Source: Datisca glomerata
Lineage: Eukaryota; Streptophyta; Magnoliopsida; Cucurbitales; Datiscaceae
NCBI GenBank assembly: GCA_003255025.1
Contig: QANY01006224.1
Location: 558,001 to 622,000 of the forward strand
Direction: 5' to 3'
Length of the DNA stretch: 64,000 nucleotides
Below the pieces are notes generated by a model, which saw only the letters and a list, made by a program, of their open reading frames with translations, had not been told where the DNA came from and ran no database searches. The translations under genes and the position numbers were made by a program. The first letter of the stretch is position 1. Each line of letters begins with the position of its first letter. Of this stretch, positions 43,680-56,136 are shown piece by piece.

Positions 43680-46478
43680 ATGCTTTGTACGTCTTTCATG
43701 TTCTCGTTCCGATTCAGTATCCTCATTAGTATCATCACCATGGTCGTCTTCATCATCATTAACTGAATCTTCACCATTGTCATCAACTTCATCATCATCA
43801 CTTTCATGCCTACTTGCCTGAGTTTCATACATGTGTAGGCGTCTTTGCAACTACGCCTACAAATGTACATATTCAGTATATTTTGATTTCAAACTAAAAA
43901 ATTAAAAGGGAAAGATCATAAGTTAAGAGTTTCTTATCCTCTTTTTTCATTGATGCTTTAGCCTTTATCATCTCCTTCATCATCGCCTCATGTGCGCTCA
44001 ACATTTTCATGAATAACAGCTTGTTAAGACCACCAATCATGCATATCATGCATGCGTGCATGCCGCAGGCACATGTATTATCTGAATTGCACGTTAATAT
44101 GATATTGAATGACTAAATAATAAATATTAACATCATAACTCACATAATCGACTTCAGCAGATGGAAGACCCCGGACTGGAACGTCATTTGGAATGTCAAC
44201 AAACTCACTACCACCGTCTGGGAGTGGTAACTAAATCTGCCACGATGGTAGGGGATGTCAGCCACTCTTATATCATCAACAGTCACTCTAGCCGACCCTG
44301 ATGCTCCTGGTACTGCTGTGACTGTTGTAGTTGCTGGTGTTGCTGCCTATATATAATAGATTACAAAATTACGTTGTATAACAATATGAGTAATCTCCTA
44401 TATTTTAGAGATGTTTAGCACCTGCGAAGACGAAAATCATAATTGTAAGACAACCACTTTTTTGGAATTTATCATAAGTATATCCACTATCGCCATCTAC
44501 ATCAACGATAAAGTGTGTCACTCTAAAACCTCTAAGACCACCAGGAAGATCATCTTTGATGAATGGTTGATCACATAACATTGAATTTGAGGGTCTGTAT
44601 GGGATATACGGCGTATTGGTTCCCATACTCTGCCATGAGACGCGCTCACCCAAGTACCATGCTCTTCCAGCAGGTCCTTGCAGCAAGATTCTCATGGTGG
44701 TAGGAGGTATACCGTCAATGCAATATTCTGGCAAGCTTGTGCACTGTACCCAAGGGTTCTAATTGATCTGCAAGTTCAAAAATAAATATTTTGTCGGTAA
44801 AACATTATTCACACTCGGGATAGGGGGAGATAATAATTAATATAATAAAACACATACCTCATTAGGCCTCACATATCGAAGTTCAACATGGAATTCTTTT
44901 AGGCAGTGACCAACATCCCTTGTTCCCAACTCAACATCTATCCAACGTGCTGCTCTCGGGAATGTGTCTAGACCACCCAATGATCTGCACAGTGCCAAAC
45001 ACGGGAAGTACTCACAAGGTCATATCTCCCATGCTCTCCAAAAATCCTTTATCCCTACACTTTTGCCGCTGCATAAAGCGTCCATATTTCAATACAATAC
45101 AGACAACGTCGAACCACCCCAATTGTACTCATGTATCTCATCTATTTTTTGTAGCTGGGGAGGAAGTTCAAATAAACTTTATTACTCTTGTCGTAAAAAA
45201 TTGTACTACCCAAAAACACCAGTAGAAAGACTCTTGTCAAAATGTCCTCCTGCTTAGAGTAGTACATTCGTACCTAACATAATTATCAAATATCCATTGA
45301 TAACTAAGTTTTTTCTCTCCAACCGTCGACAACGGTTTAACAACTAGCTTTTGTAAAGCCTTCTTGTTCTTGTAGAGTTCCAAATCATAGTCTAGTTGTC
45401 GACCGTCGACTTTCAGGCCAATTATCGCAACAAAGTCCAATAGGCTCATCATCATTTCACCCACTTCATCTATATGAAAGGTGTGGGTTGTATTCCACCA
45501 TATCTCGACCATACTTTTCAATACGACACAATCCACCTGCCTTTTTTTCAATAACTAAACTCTGAGTTTAGTTATTTTAAAATAACTAAACCAGGAAGCA
45601 TCGACATTCCTTGTCACATTTTCATAAAGCCTATTGTACCATCGAGCTACTAGTATAATGTTCCCCAAATCACGAATACCAAGATCATAGAACTTAACCT
45701 AAGAAACTAAAATGTAAGTATGACTTAGAGAAAAAGGTGTGTGGAGAAAAATGTATTATAATCCTTATTGTGACATTTCGTCGAACACCTTACGGGTAAT
45801 AAACATACACTATAATTTTTCATCCAAAACATATATCGCTACCAATAATTATACATTTCAAGAAGAATCACATAAAAAACACTCAATTTTCAAAATGATT
45901 CAAATATCTATTTGCTGTTTTAACAATACAAGACAGAACAACCAAATTTTTCGTTAAAGAAACTCACATTTTATCCTTGGATGGGATATAGCATTTCATC
46001 GAATATGTTATGGGCATTCATATAAAATAGTATAAACCTCAATATGGCAGTTTATCAAACACCTTATGGACAATGAAAAAATACACCATATAATTCATCA
46101 TGACATTTCATCGAATACTATACGGGCACTCATGATAATACTATAATTTTCCGTCCAAGACATATATTTCTACCAACAACCATACATTTCTATAATCAAT
46201 TTGCAGAACGAATCAAGTTATATATTAGGTGTTTTAACAATATAACACATAAAATTCAAAATCTTTAAAGAAAAAACTTACATCTTGTTTGCTTGGGTGA
46301 GATATATGCTCCGTTGGAGCAATATGAAGAATAGGGCTACTAAGATTTTGATTCTTTGGTCGAAATCTTTTCACCCCATAACCGATGGCATCGTACAGCC
46401 CTTTCAAAATGCTCGAGCTTGAACTTGGTTATGTCGTTACACTCAATGTTCCCTTTGTAACTTTATGCTTTCCTCTAG
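43680..46478 (-). pseudogene. Plant mobile domain (PMD) gene, multi-exon, minus strand
   Basis: The likely start is MPRGKHKVTKGTLSVTT at about 46478, with a stop soon after and then GLYDAIGYGVKRFRPKNQNL; a donor lies near 46288. Exon 2 starts after a TTTCTTAG acceptor near 45703: FYDLGIRDLGNIILVARWYN, then VDCVVLKSMVEIWWNTTHTF, HIDEVGEMMMSLLDFVAIIG and LKVDGRQLDYD. A further part reads VELGTRDVGHCLKEFHVELR and ends at a GTATGT donor near 44858. The next exon (from about 44766) has LPEYCIDGIPPTTMRILLQG and GRAWYLGERVSWQSMG. The C-terminus is strongly acidic (DDDEVDDNGEDSVNDDEDD) and ends near 43680. This is the domain layout of PMD proteins, nuclear factors that affect transposon silencing. 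Internal stops near 45000-45240 indicate decay. It lies next to, and on the same strand as, the FAR1 gene. Confidence 0.78.
45765..46280 (-). repeat. Duplicated segment inside the PMD intron
   Basis: Text containing gacatttcgtcgaacacctt, acatatatcgctaccaa and gttttaacaatacaa near 45770-45935 recurs in diverged form near 46105-46250, with a partial third copy near 45990-46080. Confidence 0.75.
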
Positions 46479-47269
46479 GCATTATTGGTGAGAAAAAATA
46501 CAATATTAGAAGGATGTGGGGTTTGGGGTCGCGGGTTGGAGGGATTTGACTCAGGTTTGGCGTGACTTTTGTCTCATGTGTTGCAAAGGATGTGTTCAAT
46601 GAGAGATTGAGGGTTTGACTTGTGTGTTGCAACAGATTTAGATCGGTTTTGATGGATTTGAGACTATAAAGAGAGATGAAGATAGAGATGAAGAAGAAGG
46701 AGAATAAGGTTTCAGTGAAGAGAAATGAAGTGTTGAGAGAGAACGGGAAGGGTGAGTATCGACTTTTTAAGAATAAGGGGAAAGGGGGTTTTGATGTTGC
46801 GTAATTTTGATAAGAAATAAGGTTAGATTTGAAATTTAAATTTATAGGGATTAATTAATTAAAACATAAAGTATTATTTTCCAAACATTATGGGGTTATT
46901 ATTATAAAATAAAAGGTTAAATTTCAAATTTTAATATTTAATTTCAAACTTTTTAGTGGATATGTTTGATGCAACAGTAGAATTTGACCTTAACGGTTAT
47001 ACGTGTTCATCAAACTGATGAATAAGATTTACCGATCATCATAACATCACGACATATAATTATATTTGGTGAAAACTCATTTCGCTCGATACTTGTCACA
47101 AAACCACAACAACACTATCAATGATAACTTTTATCGAGTATATGATTACATGATCAATTGTTTTGGGAATCCTTAATTAATCCAATCTGATTTCACAAAA
47201 TAAGTGAGTATCATGAATGTTTGCTTTGAAATAATGATTTTTTTTCATTAATGATTTTTCCGATGTACG
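46479..47269. other. Upstream region of the PMD gene; no other gene seen
   Basis: 46640-46760 is purine-rich, as a leader would be when read on the minus strand (CT-rich). The rest, to 47269, is AT-rich without motifs. Confidence 0.4.
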
Positions 47270-47535
47270 GTAAATAATTATAAAAATATCAATTTTAAGG
47301 AAAATTGTGACGAATGACGATTAGAGCCATATAAATGGCGATTAGGAAAAAATAGTGACAATTGGGAGGGGGAATGGCGATCGTCTATTTATACATGACG
47401 TTTGGGGACTGAAATAGGCGATTGGAGGCATAAAGCAAGCGCTTGTCTTTGACGATGCAATTAGCACCTCCAGAATGGCGTTTAGGGGATAAAAATATGA
47501 GATTTGCCTATTAGGCATGGTAATTAGGTTTTAGG
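47270..47535. repeat. MULE-terminus-like region with GGCGATTAG and GGCGTTTGG words
   Basis: It contains atggcgattaggaaaa, gacgtttggggactg, aggcgattggaggc and atggcgtttagggg, the same vocabulary as the palindrome block at 42.8-43.3 kb. Its right part, 47425-47527, is the reverse complement of 13396-13500. Confidence 0.75.
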
Positions 47536-47539
47536 TGTT

Positions 47540-48480
47540 CACCCAATATGTAGTGGTGCACAACAAATTCTTCACAAGTTCACCAAAATTTAAATTTTTT
47601 TCTGAACCCCAGTACGTATTTGGTGAACCCCTCCAAGAATTATTATTTTGTATATATTTGATGAATCTCACTACATAATTGGTGAACCTCACTACGTATT
47701 TGGTGAACCCCTCTAAGAATTATTATTTTGTACTTATTTGGTGAACCACACTACGTAATTGGTGAAACTTACTATGTAATTGGTGAACCCCACTACGTAT
47801 TTGATGAACCCCTCTAAAAATTATTATTTTGTCAATATTTGGTGAACCTCACTATATAATTGGTGAACCTAACTACGTATTTGGTGAACTCCGGTACGTA
47901 TTTGGTGAACCCCTCCAAGAATTATTATTTTGTATGTATTTGGTGAACCCCACTACGTAATTGATGAATCACACTACGTATTTTGTGAACCTCTCCAAGA
48001 ATTATTATTGTATAGGTATTTGGTGAACCTCACTACGCATTTGGTGAAACTCAATACGTATTTAGTGAACCCCTCCAAGAATTATTATTTGATATATATT
48101 TGGCGAATCTCAGTACGTATTTGGTGAACCTCAGTACGTATTTGGTGAACCCCTCCATGAATTATTATTTTGTACGCATTTGATAAACTTCACTACGTAA
48201 TTGGTGAACCTCACTACGTATTTGGTGAATCCTAGTACGTATTTGGTGAACTCCACTATGTAATTGGTGAACCTCACTACGTATTTGGTGAACCTTAATA
48301 CGTATTTGGTGAACCCCTCCAAGAATTATTATTTTGTACGTATTCTGTGAACACCACTACGTAATTGGTGAACCTCATTACGTATTTAGTGAACCCCTCT
48401 AAGAATTATTATTTTATACGTATTTAATGAATTTCACTACGTATTTAATGAACCACAATACATATTTAATTAACTCATCT
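47540..48480. repeat. TACGTA tandem array B (inverse of the 11.5-13.4 kb arrays)
   Basis: Units such as ggtgaacctcactacgtaat and cccctccaagaattattatt alternate through 0.9 kb. They are the reverse complement of array A units. The minus-strand ORF 48131-48322 (repeating FTKYV/FTNYV) is repeat read-through. Confidence 0.95.
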
Positions 48481-48927
48481 AAGAAAATATATATATTATA
48501 TGCTAGACTTTGTTTAACCTAAATTATTTAAAAAAATAATCTAGAAGTCACAGATACCAAACATCAAACCGGAAAAATTGTAAAGTTTCCCTCAAGCGCC
48601 TCTATACTTTCATAAACTGACAAAAAGAGCGTGGTAAATGTTCATCCTACGTTGGTCCACATGGTAAATCATCCTACGTGGTGCTAAGAAATGTAGGACC
48701 CTCATTGTACACTCAACATATGTGATATTAAATTACCCCACTTAGCTATGTGATTTTCATTTTTACAGTTTCACCCTTCTCTTCATCTTCTCTCTCTTCT
48801 TTTCCCATCAATCGGACTACTATAATCCATAACTCAGTTGAGTTTTTACTATTTGTTTGTTCCTTATCTATTCTAATAAGAGATTCTAGATATTGGAGTA
48901 GAATATTAACTCTGTGGTTTTACAAAA
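48481..48927. other. Upstream region of the MuDR-type gene
   Basis: No coding motif is seen. CT-rich text at 48775-48815 before the ATG at 48928 could be a leader. Confidence 0.4.
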
Positions 48928-50222
48928 ATGCCGTTAGTTAAGATTAAAAGTTTTATATGTTTGTCGCGATACTGCGAATGGGACATTTCTCGATCCGGAT
49001 CCCTTAATATTGGTTATGAAGTTATTTATTGAATATTTCAAAGTTATTTGTTGTTGAAAGGCATTTAAATAATGTTTGTAAATGTTTAATGCCAGGCTCA
49101 AGTTTATCATGGTGGGACTCTGAAATTTGCTCATGTGGGAATATACAAAGGGAGTGATGTGACAGGCATAACAATTTTTTGACATATACTATTTTTCTGT
49201 TATAGAAGTGTTTGACATAACTAAGAATCTGGGTTACCTAAACGTAGTTGACATGTTGTTTAAATTCCCCATGAATCTATTGGTGAGGGAATAAAAATAC
49301 TAAATATGGACATGGATGTCATTAGAATGATTGATCTCATATATCCCTGCAGGCACAAGGAGTGCAACTTTTTTTTGGGGTAGATGAGAAACCAGAAATT
49401 GAAGAAGATAATGCACCCTTTGCACACCCTAGGTTAGTTGATAAACCTGAGGAAGGATATTAATGATTTCACCGAAGGTGAGGCCCAACCATCACCTTTA
49501 TTAGAGGCCCAAGCATCACATTTCGAGGCCGTCAGAAGCCTAACCATGACCTTTCAACGCCCAAACAGCTGATGTTAATAATGAGGAGTGTCTTTCTTCA
49601 CCTTTAGAGGCCCATGCCCAAACAACTAATGTTTTATTATGATGATGATGATGATGCATCACCTTTAGAGGTCCGGTCCCAAACTATTGATGTTAATAAT
49701 GAGGATGGTCCACCTTCACCATTTGAACTATATGATAGCAACAGTTCTGATGCTACTGTGGATGAAGAAATCCTAAGTGAAGATGTAATTCTGAAGAGAG
49801 TTGTGATGACTACTTATTTCTACTGAACTTGGGAAAGAAATTATAGATGTTCATTCTAAACATGATCCAAATGATGGGCTCAGATCTTTAGATGGCTTAA
49901 AAGAGGATGAGGTCACTTCTGGACCAAAAAGGTACGTTGAATTTTATGAAGGGGTTGAGATGTCCTAGCTCATTCGTTTGGAAAAGGGGATGATATTTGC
50001 TTCAGACAAGGTCTTTAGAAGGGCCTTGAAATAATAATACACTAAGAATGGGTTTGACTATTCATATAAGTAGAGTGATCGGATAAGGGCTACTGTTGTT
50101 TACATTAAGAGGGTGTTTGGTATGAGAGAAACTTTTCCCAATACTTGGAAAATGAGTACGCCCTTGTTTGTTTTCAAAAGTTATGGAGCTTTGAAGATAG
50201 GAGTGTTAAGATACTCACTAAG
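48928..50222 (+). pseudogene. MuDR-type MULE transposase, N-terminal part, broken
   Basis: The start is taken at the ATG at 48928, MPLVKIKSFICLSRYCEWDI, which resembles the short N-terminal fold of plant MuDR proteins. After a likely intron ending at TGCCAG near 49092, the text reads VYHGGTLKFAHVGIYKGSDV, then DITKNLGYLNVVDMLFKFPM. An acidic linker (YYDDDDDASPLE) follows. The MuDR N-terminal domain is seen near 49980-50200 as LEKGMIFASDKVFRRALK and YTKNGFDYSYK. Many stops and shifts are present. The sequence ends at the CACTA terminus at 50224, before any DDE core, so the transposase was cut by that insertion or by a deletion. Confidence 0.7.
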
Positions 50223-50223
50223 T

Positions 50224-50600
50224 CACTACGATAAATTTGATTTTTAACGATGAAGATTTTTTGTCGTTAGAAACTATAGATGACGGATGACCTGTCGTAT
50301 TAAAGGTTATTGTAAAAAATAAAATATCATTGACGGCGGTGGGTTTGATATGACGGTTGGTCTAGGAACCATCGTCCATTACCTTACGTAGATGACAAGT
50401 GGCATGTTTTTAGATTGTGTGCATAGAGGAGCAAAGAAACAACAGTTATTTTCGTCGTGGATGTAGGACGACGGTTCATCAACAGACCTCATGAATTAGA
50501 CAGACGGCTTGGTCATGTTATCGACGACGGTTTCTAGTCTACTTGCAGTCATTTATGATGCATTATCGATGACGGTTTGTGTACGAACCGTCATCGTAAT
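50224..50600. mobile_element. CACTA (En/Spm) transposon terminus and subterminal repeats
   Basis: It starts CACTACGATAAATTTG, the form of CACTA terminal inverted repeats. Repeated GACGACGGTT-type words follow near 50277, 50354, 50469, 50522 and 50571. An 11-bp inverted pair (50567-50577 / 50586-50596) is among them. Such subterminal repeats bind the transposase in this superfamily. The opposite terminus was not found. Confidence 0.75.
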
Positions 50601-51119
50601 ATGTGATTTATTATTGAATCATTAAGCCAACCTATTTGCACGATAAACGAAATATAAAATGACACAAATATCTCAGTAGAAAATATACTATTCATTACAC
50701 AAACAATATGATTATCTTTAAAAATTTTAACATTATAGACGGAAAATAATAAATATCGAAAAAGCCTTGAATGTAATGAACCATGATTCTTTCTTTTTAG
50801 TTGTTCTATTTGCTCCAATATTATTCTTATTAGTTGTTCTAGTTGCTCAATATTATTTTTCTTAGTTGTTGAACATGCCTAAAAACAAAGATAAAAGTTG
50901 ACCCACGAATTTACTAAATTACAAAATAAAAGAGTATTGAAAGTTATTATACATAAATGTTGGGTGACTTGATATTCACTTCTTCTTTTATCCGCTCATG
51001 CGTTGCATTATAGATTGTTAGTTAACCCTGAATAAAAGAATACAAACCATAAACACAACAATATCATACTTACTATAAACATAATAACATGTACTACCTT
51101 CAATAATCACAGTGTTTTC

Positions 51120-52130
51120 ATCATTTGGTTGAACATAAGTGCCTCATTTTCACCATCTACGTCAAATGTTTCAACAAAAAACATCTCTTTTGCAAACAAA
51201 TAACAATCTAATAATCTATCACCTAAATCATCATTAACAATACTTATACGATATTCTCTTTAAGTGGAAGATAAGATAACTAAGCATCTTAGATCTTCTG
51301 GATCATTGACATAAAAAACTTATTTTACTTGCGAAGCCAAAATGAAAGGATAATTTTTTTACCTAATCTTGCAAGATCAACTAATGTAAATCTAAGATCA
51401 TCAACTTTGATCCCATTACTATTCTTAACTCAACCACATTTAAACACCAGAAGTCTAAACATATTATAATTAAGCTCTCAAATCTCTTAAATCACTCTAT
51501 AAGGACAAGTCTGAATATATAGAATTGTTATCATTAGCACTTGTAATTTACATTGTCTGTGCCACTACACTAACTCCATTAGTCTAGAAACATCGGTCGT
51601 TATCACGACATTTTATATTAAATCTATATCCACTTATGGTGTAACCAAAATATTTGATTACCTCATAAGATGGGCGTGTGCTATCCAACTCAGTGTCTTT
51701 GAAACATTTTTATTGATAGAAACATCAATATCATTTGCAATCTATAATAACAATACATGATTAAGTATTTTATAAATTTTATAAGTCTGAATATATATAN
51801 TATGTCGTTATCTTTTAAGTTACTTGATCATGCAACCGATAAATAAATGTTCAGTTGTGTTCATTTTGTAGGCATTTATGTCTCCTTAATTTGCTAGGAT
51901 GCTTCTTCCACAAGAAATTCATATGTTGCCTATATGGTAGAAAAAAATAAAAATTCAAATAGAGTATGAATAAAGAAGTATTATAAAAAACAAGGAGCAT
52001 AATAAAAAAACGAAAGATTGAGATTATTTTACTTACTTGATAGAAGGCAAAGTCGTTTCTCAAAGAAGATGACGAAATTCATTTCGTCATTTTTTGACCA
52101 TTTTGGGCGTTAAGGATAGTCTTTATGGAC
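51120..52130 (-). pseudogene. CACTA-associated DUF4216-like region
   Basis: On the minus strand near 52000-51830, WKKHPSKLRRHKCLQNEHN and TFIYRLHDQVT resemble the region before DUF4216. From about 51690 to 51300 the text reads TNGVSVVAQTM, then SGVFKCG-VKNSNGIKVDDL, RFTLVDLARLGKKIILSFWL and FMSMIQKI, which is the DUF4216 pattern. DUF4216 is typical of the CACTA TPase-like gene product; its role is unknown. Stops are frequent. The CACTA terminus at 50224 would be at the 3' side of this gene. Confidence 0.72.
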
Positions 52131-53029
52131 CTTTAAAGAGAAATAATATGGGAAATTTTGCATAATAGATAATATTAGGGAGGGTGTTTTAAGAAGTAAC
52201 AGGTTTTCAAAATTTCCCATCAATAAATAATATACTTCCTATATTTTTCAGGTAAATCAGTTATGTAAATCTGATATATTTAATTGATATATCCTATAAA
52301 TAAAAAAACAGTAGTTATCAATGGATTTAAACGGTAATCAAGATCTAAACCGTGACTTTTTTATATTTTCAGAAAATATTTAATTTCCATCTAAACCGCT
52401 CCTTTTTTAACTACATCAATCAATTAAATACTAAATAAAAAATCTTAAAAAGAAATCAAAATAAATTGATAAAAACCAACAATAAATCAGTGATAATTCG
52501 ATCAATGAAATAAATTCAAATATTCTAATAAATTTAAATATAATGCAAGTTATGTACGGTTATCATAGTAAATCATAAGTAAATAAATGATACGCTTAAC
52601 GCAACTATGGCAGATATTAATGCTTTAATTCTATAATTACAATTTCCATAAACGATAACTAACATACTTAAATGAAAAAATAAATAAAAACCAGCAAATC
52701 CATTCTTCACTTTAAAAATGGATGCAGTATTAATTTCCATAAAACACATTAATTGAAACATAATTCATTTTGAAACAATCAAAATTCACCGAAATAATTA
52801 GAAAAGTAAATAAAAATCTAACTATTTTTATGAAAACTACTACTTAATTAATTTTGGTAAATAACAACTAACCTAAAAAGTCAACAATCATAAAAAAAAC
52901 TCTACAAAATGTCGGTCAATATATCATAATAAATCATATGTAAAAAGTGATATATCTATTAGATCGGGTTTTAGTTTTATAGAAAATTAAAGAACCATGA
53001 CTAATTTATAGGCGGAATATAAAACATTT
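52131..53029. other. No gene recognised
   Basis: AT-rich sequence without coding motifs. The ORF at 52573-52761 is compositional. Confidence 0.4.
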
Positions 53030-53514
53030 CCATGTAACTTTTGATCGAATTAAACACAAAATCGACCAGTGAACATGCATAATTGTATAAACGTATCGAG
53101 AAGAGGTAAAAACTATTTATACATTTTCTTGTAATGGAGAAATTCTGATTTGGTGGGATCTAATTCTCTATCATGCATTCCTTATTCCCGAGATTCACAA
53201 AGCTTGTAATTTATCTTCGCACCAACAACCACTCGTTAAAATCAGAAGTCTATCTCTCAAGTATATTAGCAAGAATTGAGTGTAAGTTCTCTGGAAGAGA
53301 AAATAATTTGTTTCTTCCCTTATAGATTTCAGTGGCAACAGTAGGGAGAGGGAGAGAGAGTAACTTTTTCTGTTTTGATTAACACACTTAAGTTAGTTTA
53401 GATATGTAAGCCTAATGCAATCTCTTATATATTAATTACAAAATTTACCAATTTACCTCTATATGTTAAAAACCAAAATCACATTTCCTTTGACCAGCAT
53501 ATGCGATTTTAACA
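53030..53514 (-). mobile_element. Copia-type LTR, minus strand, with polypurine tract
   Basis: On the minus strand, ctctagggggaga is followed by TGTTAAAATCGC at 53514, the form of a copia polypurine tract and LTR start. A TATAAATAG box is visible on the minus strand near 53120. The 3' border is not fixed. 53515-53965 also looks like copia LTR or flanking text but was not resolved. Confidence 0.55.
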
Positions 53515-55394
53515 TCTCCCCCTAGAGCTAAAATTATGTCCAAATTCATCCGTCTAAATTGATGAATTAAATTGATTCCTATCAATTATTTAATTAATTT
53601 TTTATTTATTAATTATTCAAGAATTAGAAACTAACAAAATAATTAATTTGATCATTAATTTTGGTATTCACTAATATAGTGATGACACCCATCTCATATG
53701 GGATCGGGAAGTGTACATTGGTCCAAAATATGATTTTGGATCAAACTGACATTGTTTCTTATTCTTGTCTTTATGAGCTATTCCTGAGACTGAATGAACC
53801 CACATGAACAAAGTTATGAGATTCAATACCTGACTAACTTATCTCCATAAATTCCCCACTTATTTAATCTCGAAATCGTACGACTCCACTATAAGTCTGA
53901 TGCTGAATGAACTCTCGATTCATGCGCGCTATATTTTTTGTTGGTGCAAATAAATATTTATATTTCAATATGTTGGGGGTTATGTCCTCAAAGCATGTGT
54001 ATTGACATTATAATATGACATTTAATGGGATTACATTTTTCTTATAATTGTTCTTTTAAATTATTGTTGCATAATTTTTATAAATATCTAAAATTTTCAT
54101 ATTCATTAATGAGACTGTGATCTTGTATTAGTACGAAAGCATTAAGATCATAGATAATGAATAAAATAGTCAGCAACATAGTGAAGTATGAAATTTTTAA
54201 TGAATGGGTTGATAATACGGTTCACTAAACATTATGAATGCATGTGATCAAGACTGGATCATTGATGTGGATAAACATCTTAGTGAAACTATTTTATATA
54301 ATAATATTATATACGATAGGACCAATGTGAATTAATATATTTATTAACTTACCATTTATCATAAAAATATAATACACATCAATCTGATGATCATATGTAG
54401 ATCAGTTTAAATCATAAGTAGTCATGAACTCCTATACATGTCTACTGGATCTTTCGATTCACTTGTTAATGTTTGTTTGTAATAAAGCTAGTGACTTTTA
54501 TTTTGAAGATTCGGTGATATGGATGGCTGAAAACATGACCTTACAAGATCTGGGATCTAAGTTTTTCGAATGGATCGTCTATTGGTTCCCTTTAGTGTTA
54601 ATTCTGAAACTGAATGGTTATTGAGCTCAAATTTATAATATGATTATAAATTAGTCATTCACTAGTAAATTAATGATACTTAAGGAACAATAGATAATTA
54701 GAAGGGTTAAATAGTAGTGTTGACCAGCTCTAATTTACAAACCAGTAATTGGAGGACATGACTACGTGAAATGGTTATATCAATGTACTACACGAGAATA
54801 CTCTATAAATACATTATATAATATCTAAGAGTGCAATTTCATATTGATAGTAGAGTAATAATAGAATTAATAAATAAGATTATTTAATTAAAAAATTTAA
54901 TTAATAATCTGGTTTATTAGAGCTTAAGATTATAGGTTCAAGGTCTCCAAGTCACCTATGTGCTACGCAGTCTGTGGTGTGAATATTTCAGAAAATGAGA
55001 AAATGACTGACTTGCAAAATAAATTTTTATTTTGGGGAAGTACGTAATTGTAAGATAATTATGTATGATTAATTAATTGAATGATTTATATATAAATTTC
55101 AGAAATTACAAATGTATATAAATAATTATATCGATTAATTTATAATTATCGATAAGTGAGACAGAATATCTAGTTTGTTAGATTAGATAATAATAAATTA
55201 TTATTAGATAATAATTTGAATCAACTAAATCTATTATTTGTGAACTAACTCATAAGTTAGTTGATAGGGATAACCAGATATGATAATTTTGAATTAAATG
55301 ATATCTAGATATTTAAGTGATTAAAATAAATATTTAATTTATAGTAATTATTATGTGTCAATCACTAATTGAGAATCAGAAATTGACATGAACT

Positions 55395-55545
55395 ATTGTA
55401 GTGCTACGTGGCACTATAATAGTGGGGGTGCAATACTATAGTATCGTGGCACACAGTGTCGTGAGGCAATCTGATAGCTCACGGCAACTACAGCGCTGTG
55501 TGACACTACAGTTGTGCATAAATTGTAATGGGTCCCACTACAATG
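55395..55545 (+). repeat. CACTA/TAGTG-rich inverted-word cluster
   Basis: Many copies of tagtg and cacta appear in both orientations (for example gtggcactataatagtggg and gtgacactacag). This is similar in style to the CAGTGC cluster in the copia-1 leader. Confidence 0.7.
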
Positions 55546-56068
55546 ATAATTTTGAAATTAAATATTATTTTCAGTTTATCCCTAAAAATTGGATATACCT
55601 TTATCTAAAAAATATATAGATACTATTCTATTGGTCTTAGTGTTAACAGAGAGTGAAAAACACAATTGCTACCAGAGAGAATTTTCTTAGTGATTAAAGT
55701 GTTAATAAAAAGGCTTTGAAATAATTATTATCGTATTATCTCAAAAAATTGTGTCACAAAAATTAATATTTTTCAGTAAATCTCTAAATCTCATGTTTTG
55801 AGTACATCTAGAGGTAAAAAAGGTATCTTTGATTATTCTACGTGCCCATACACAGTGTGTTTAAGGATTGACTTGGTATATCTTAGTTTGGATCTCAAAT
55901 TCTGTTGTTTGTGGGAACGCATGATCGTTAGATTGCGATGACGCTTGATATAGACTACAAATTGTGTATGATTCGTATCCAGTGGTGGTGACCCCGCCAG
56001 AAAATCGGTTCCAGCGGTGAGCCCTCCAGAATATTGCTAGCGACGATGGTCGATAGTTAGGGGGCAAA

Positions 56069-56136
56069 GGCGGTGAACATCTAGCGGCGATGATGGGTGG
56101 CGGTGAACATCTAGCGGCGGTGATGGGTGGCGGTGA
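56069..56136 (+). repeat. 30-bp tandem repeat
   Basis: The unit cggtgaacatctagcggcg-tgatgggtgg occurs at 56071 and 56101 with a partial third copy. The minus-strand ORF 55861-56169 reads through it. Confidence 0.85.

Noticed and set aside
53674..53965. Possible host gene between the two copia LTRs
   Set aside because: Wording is typical of copia LTR or leader sequence and no open frame of note exists.
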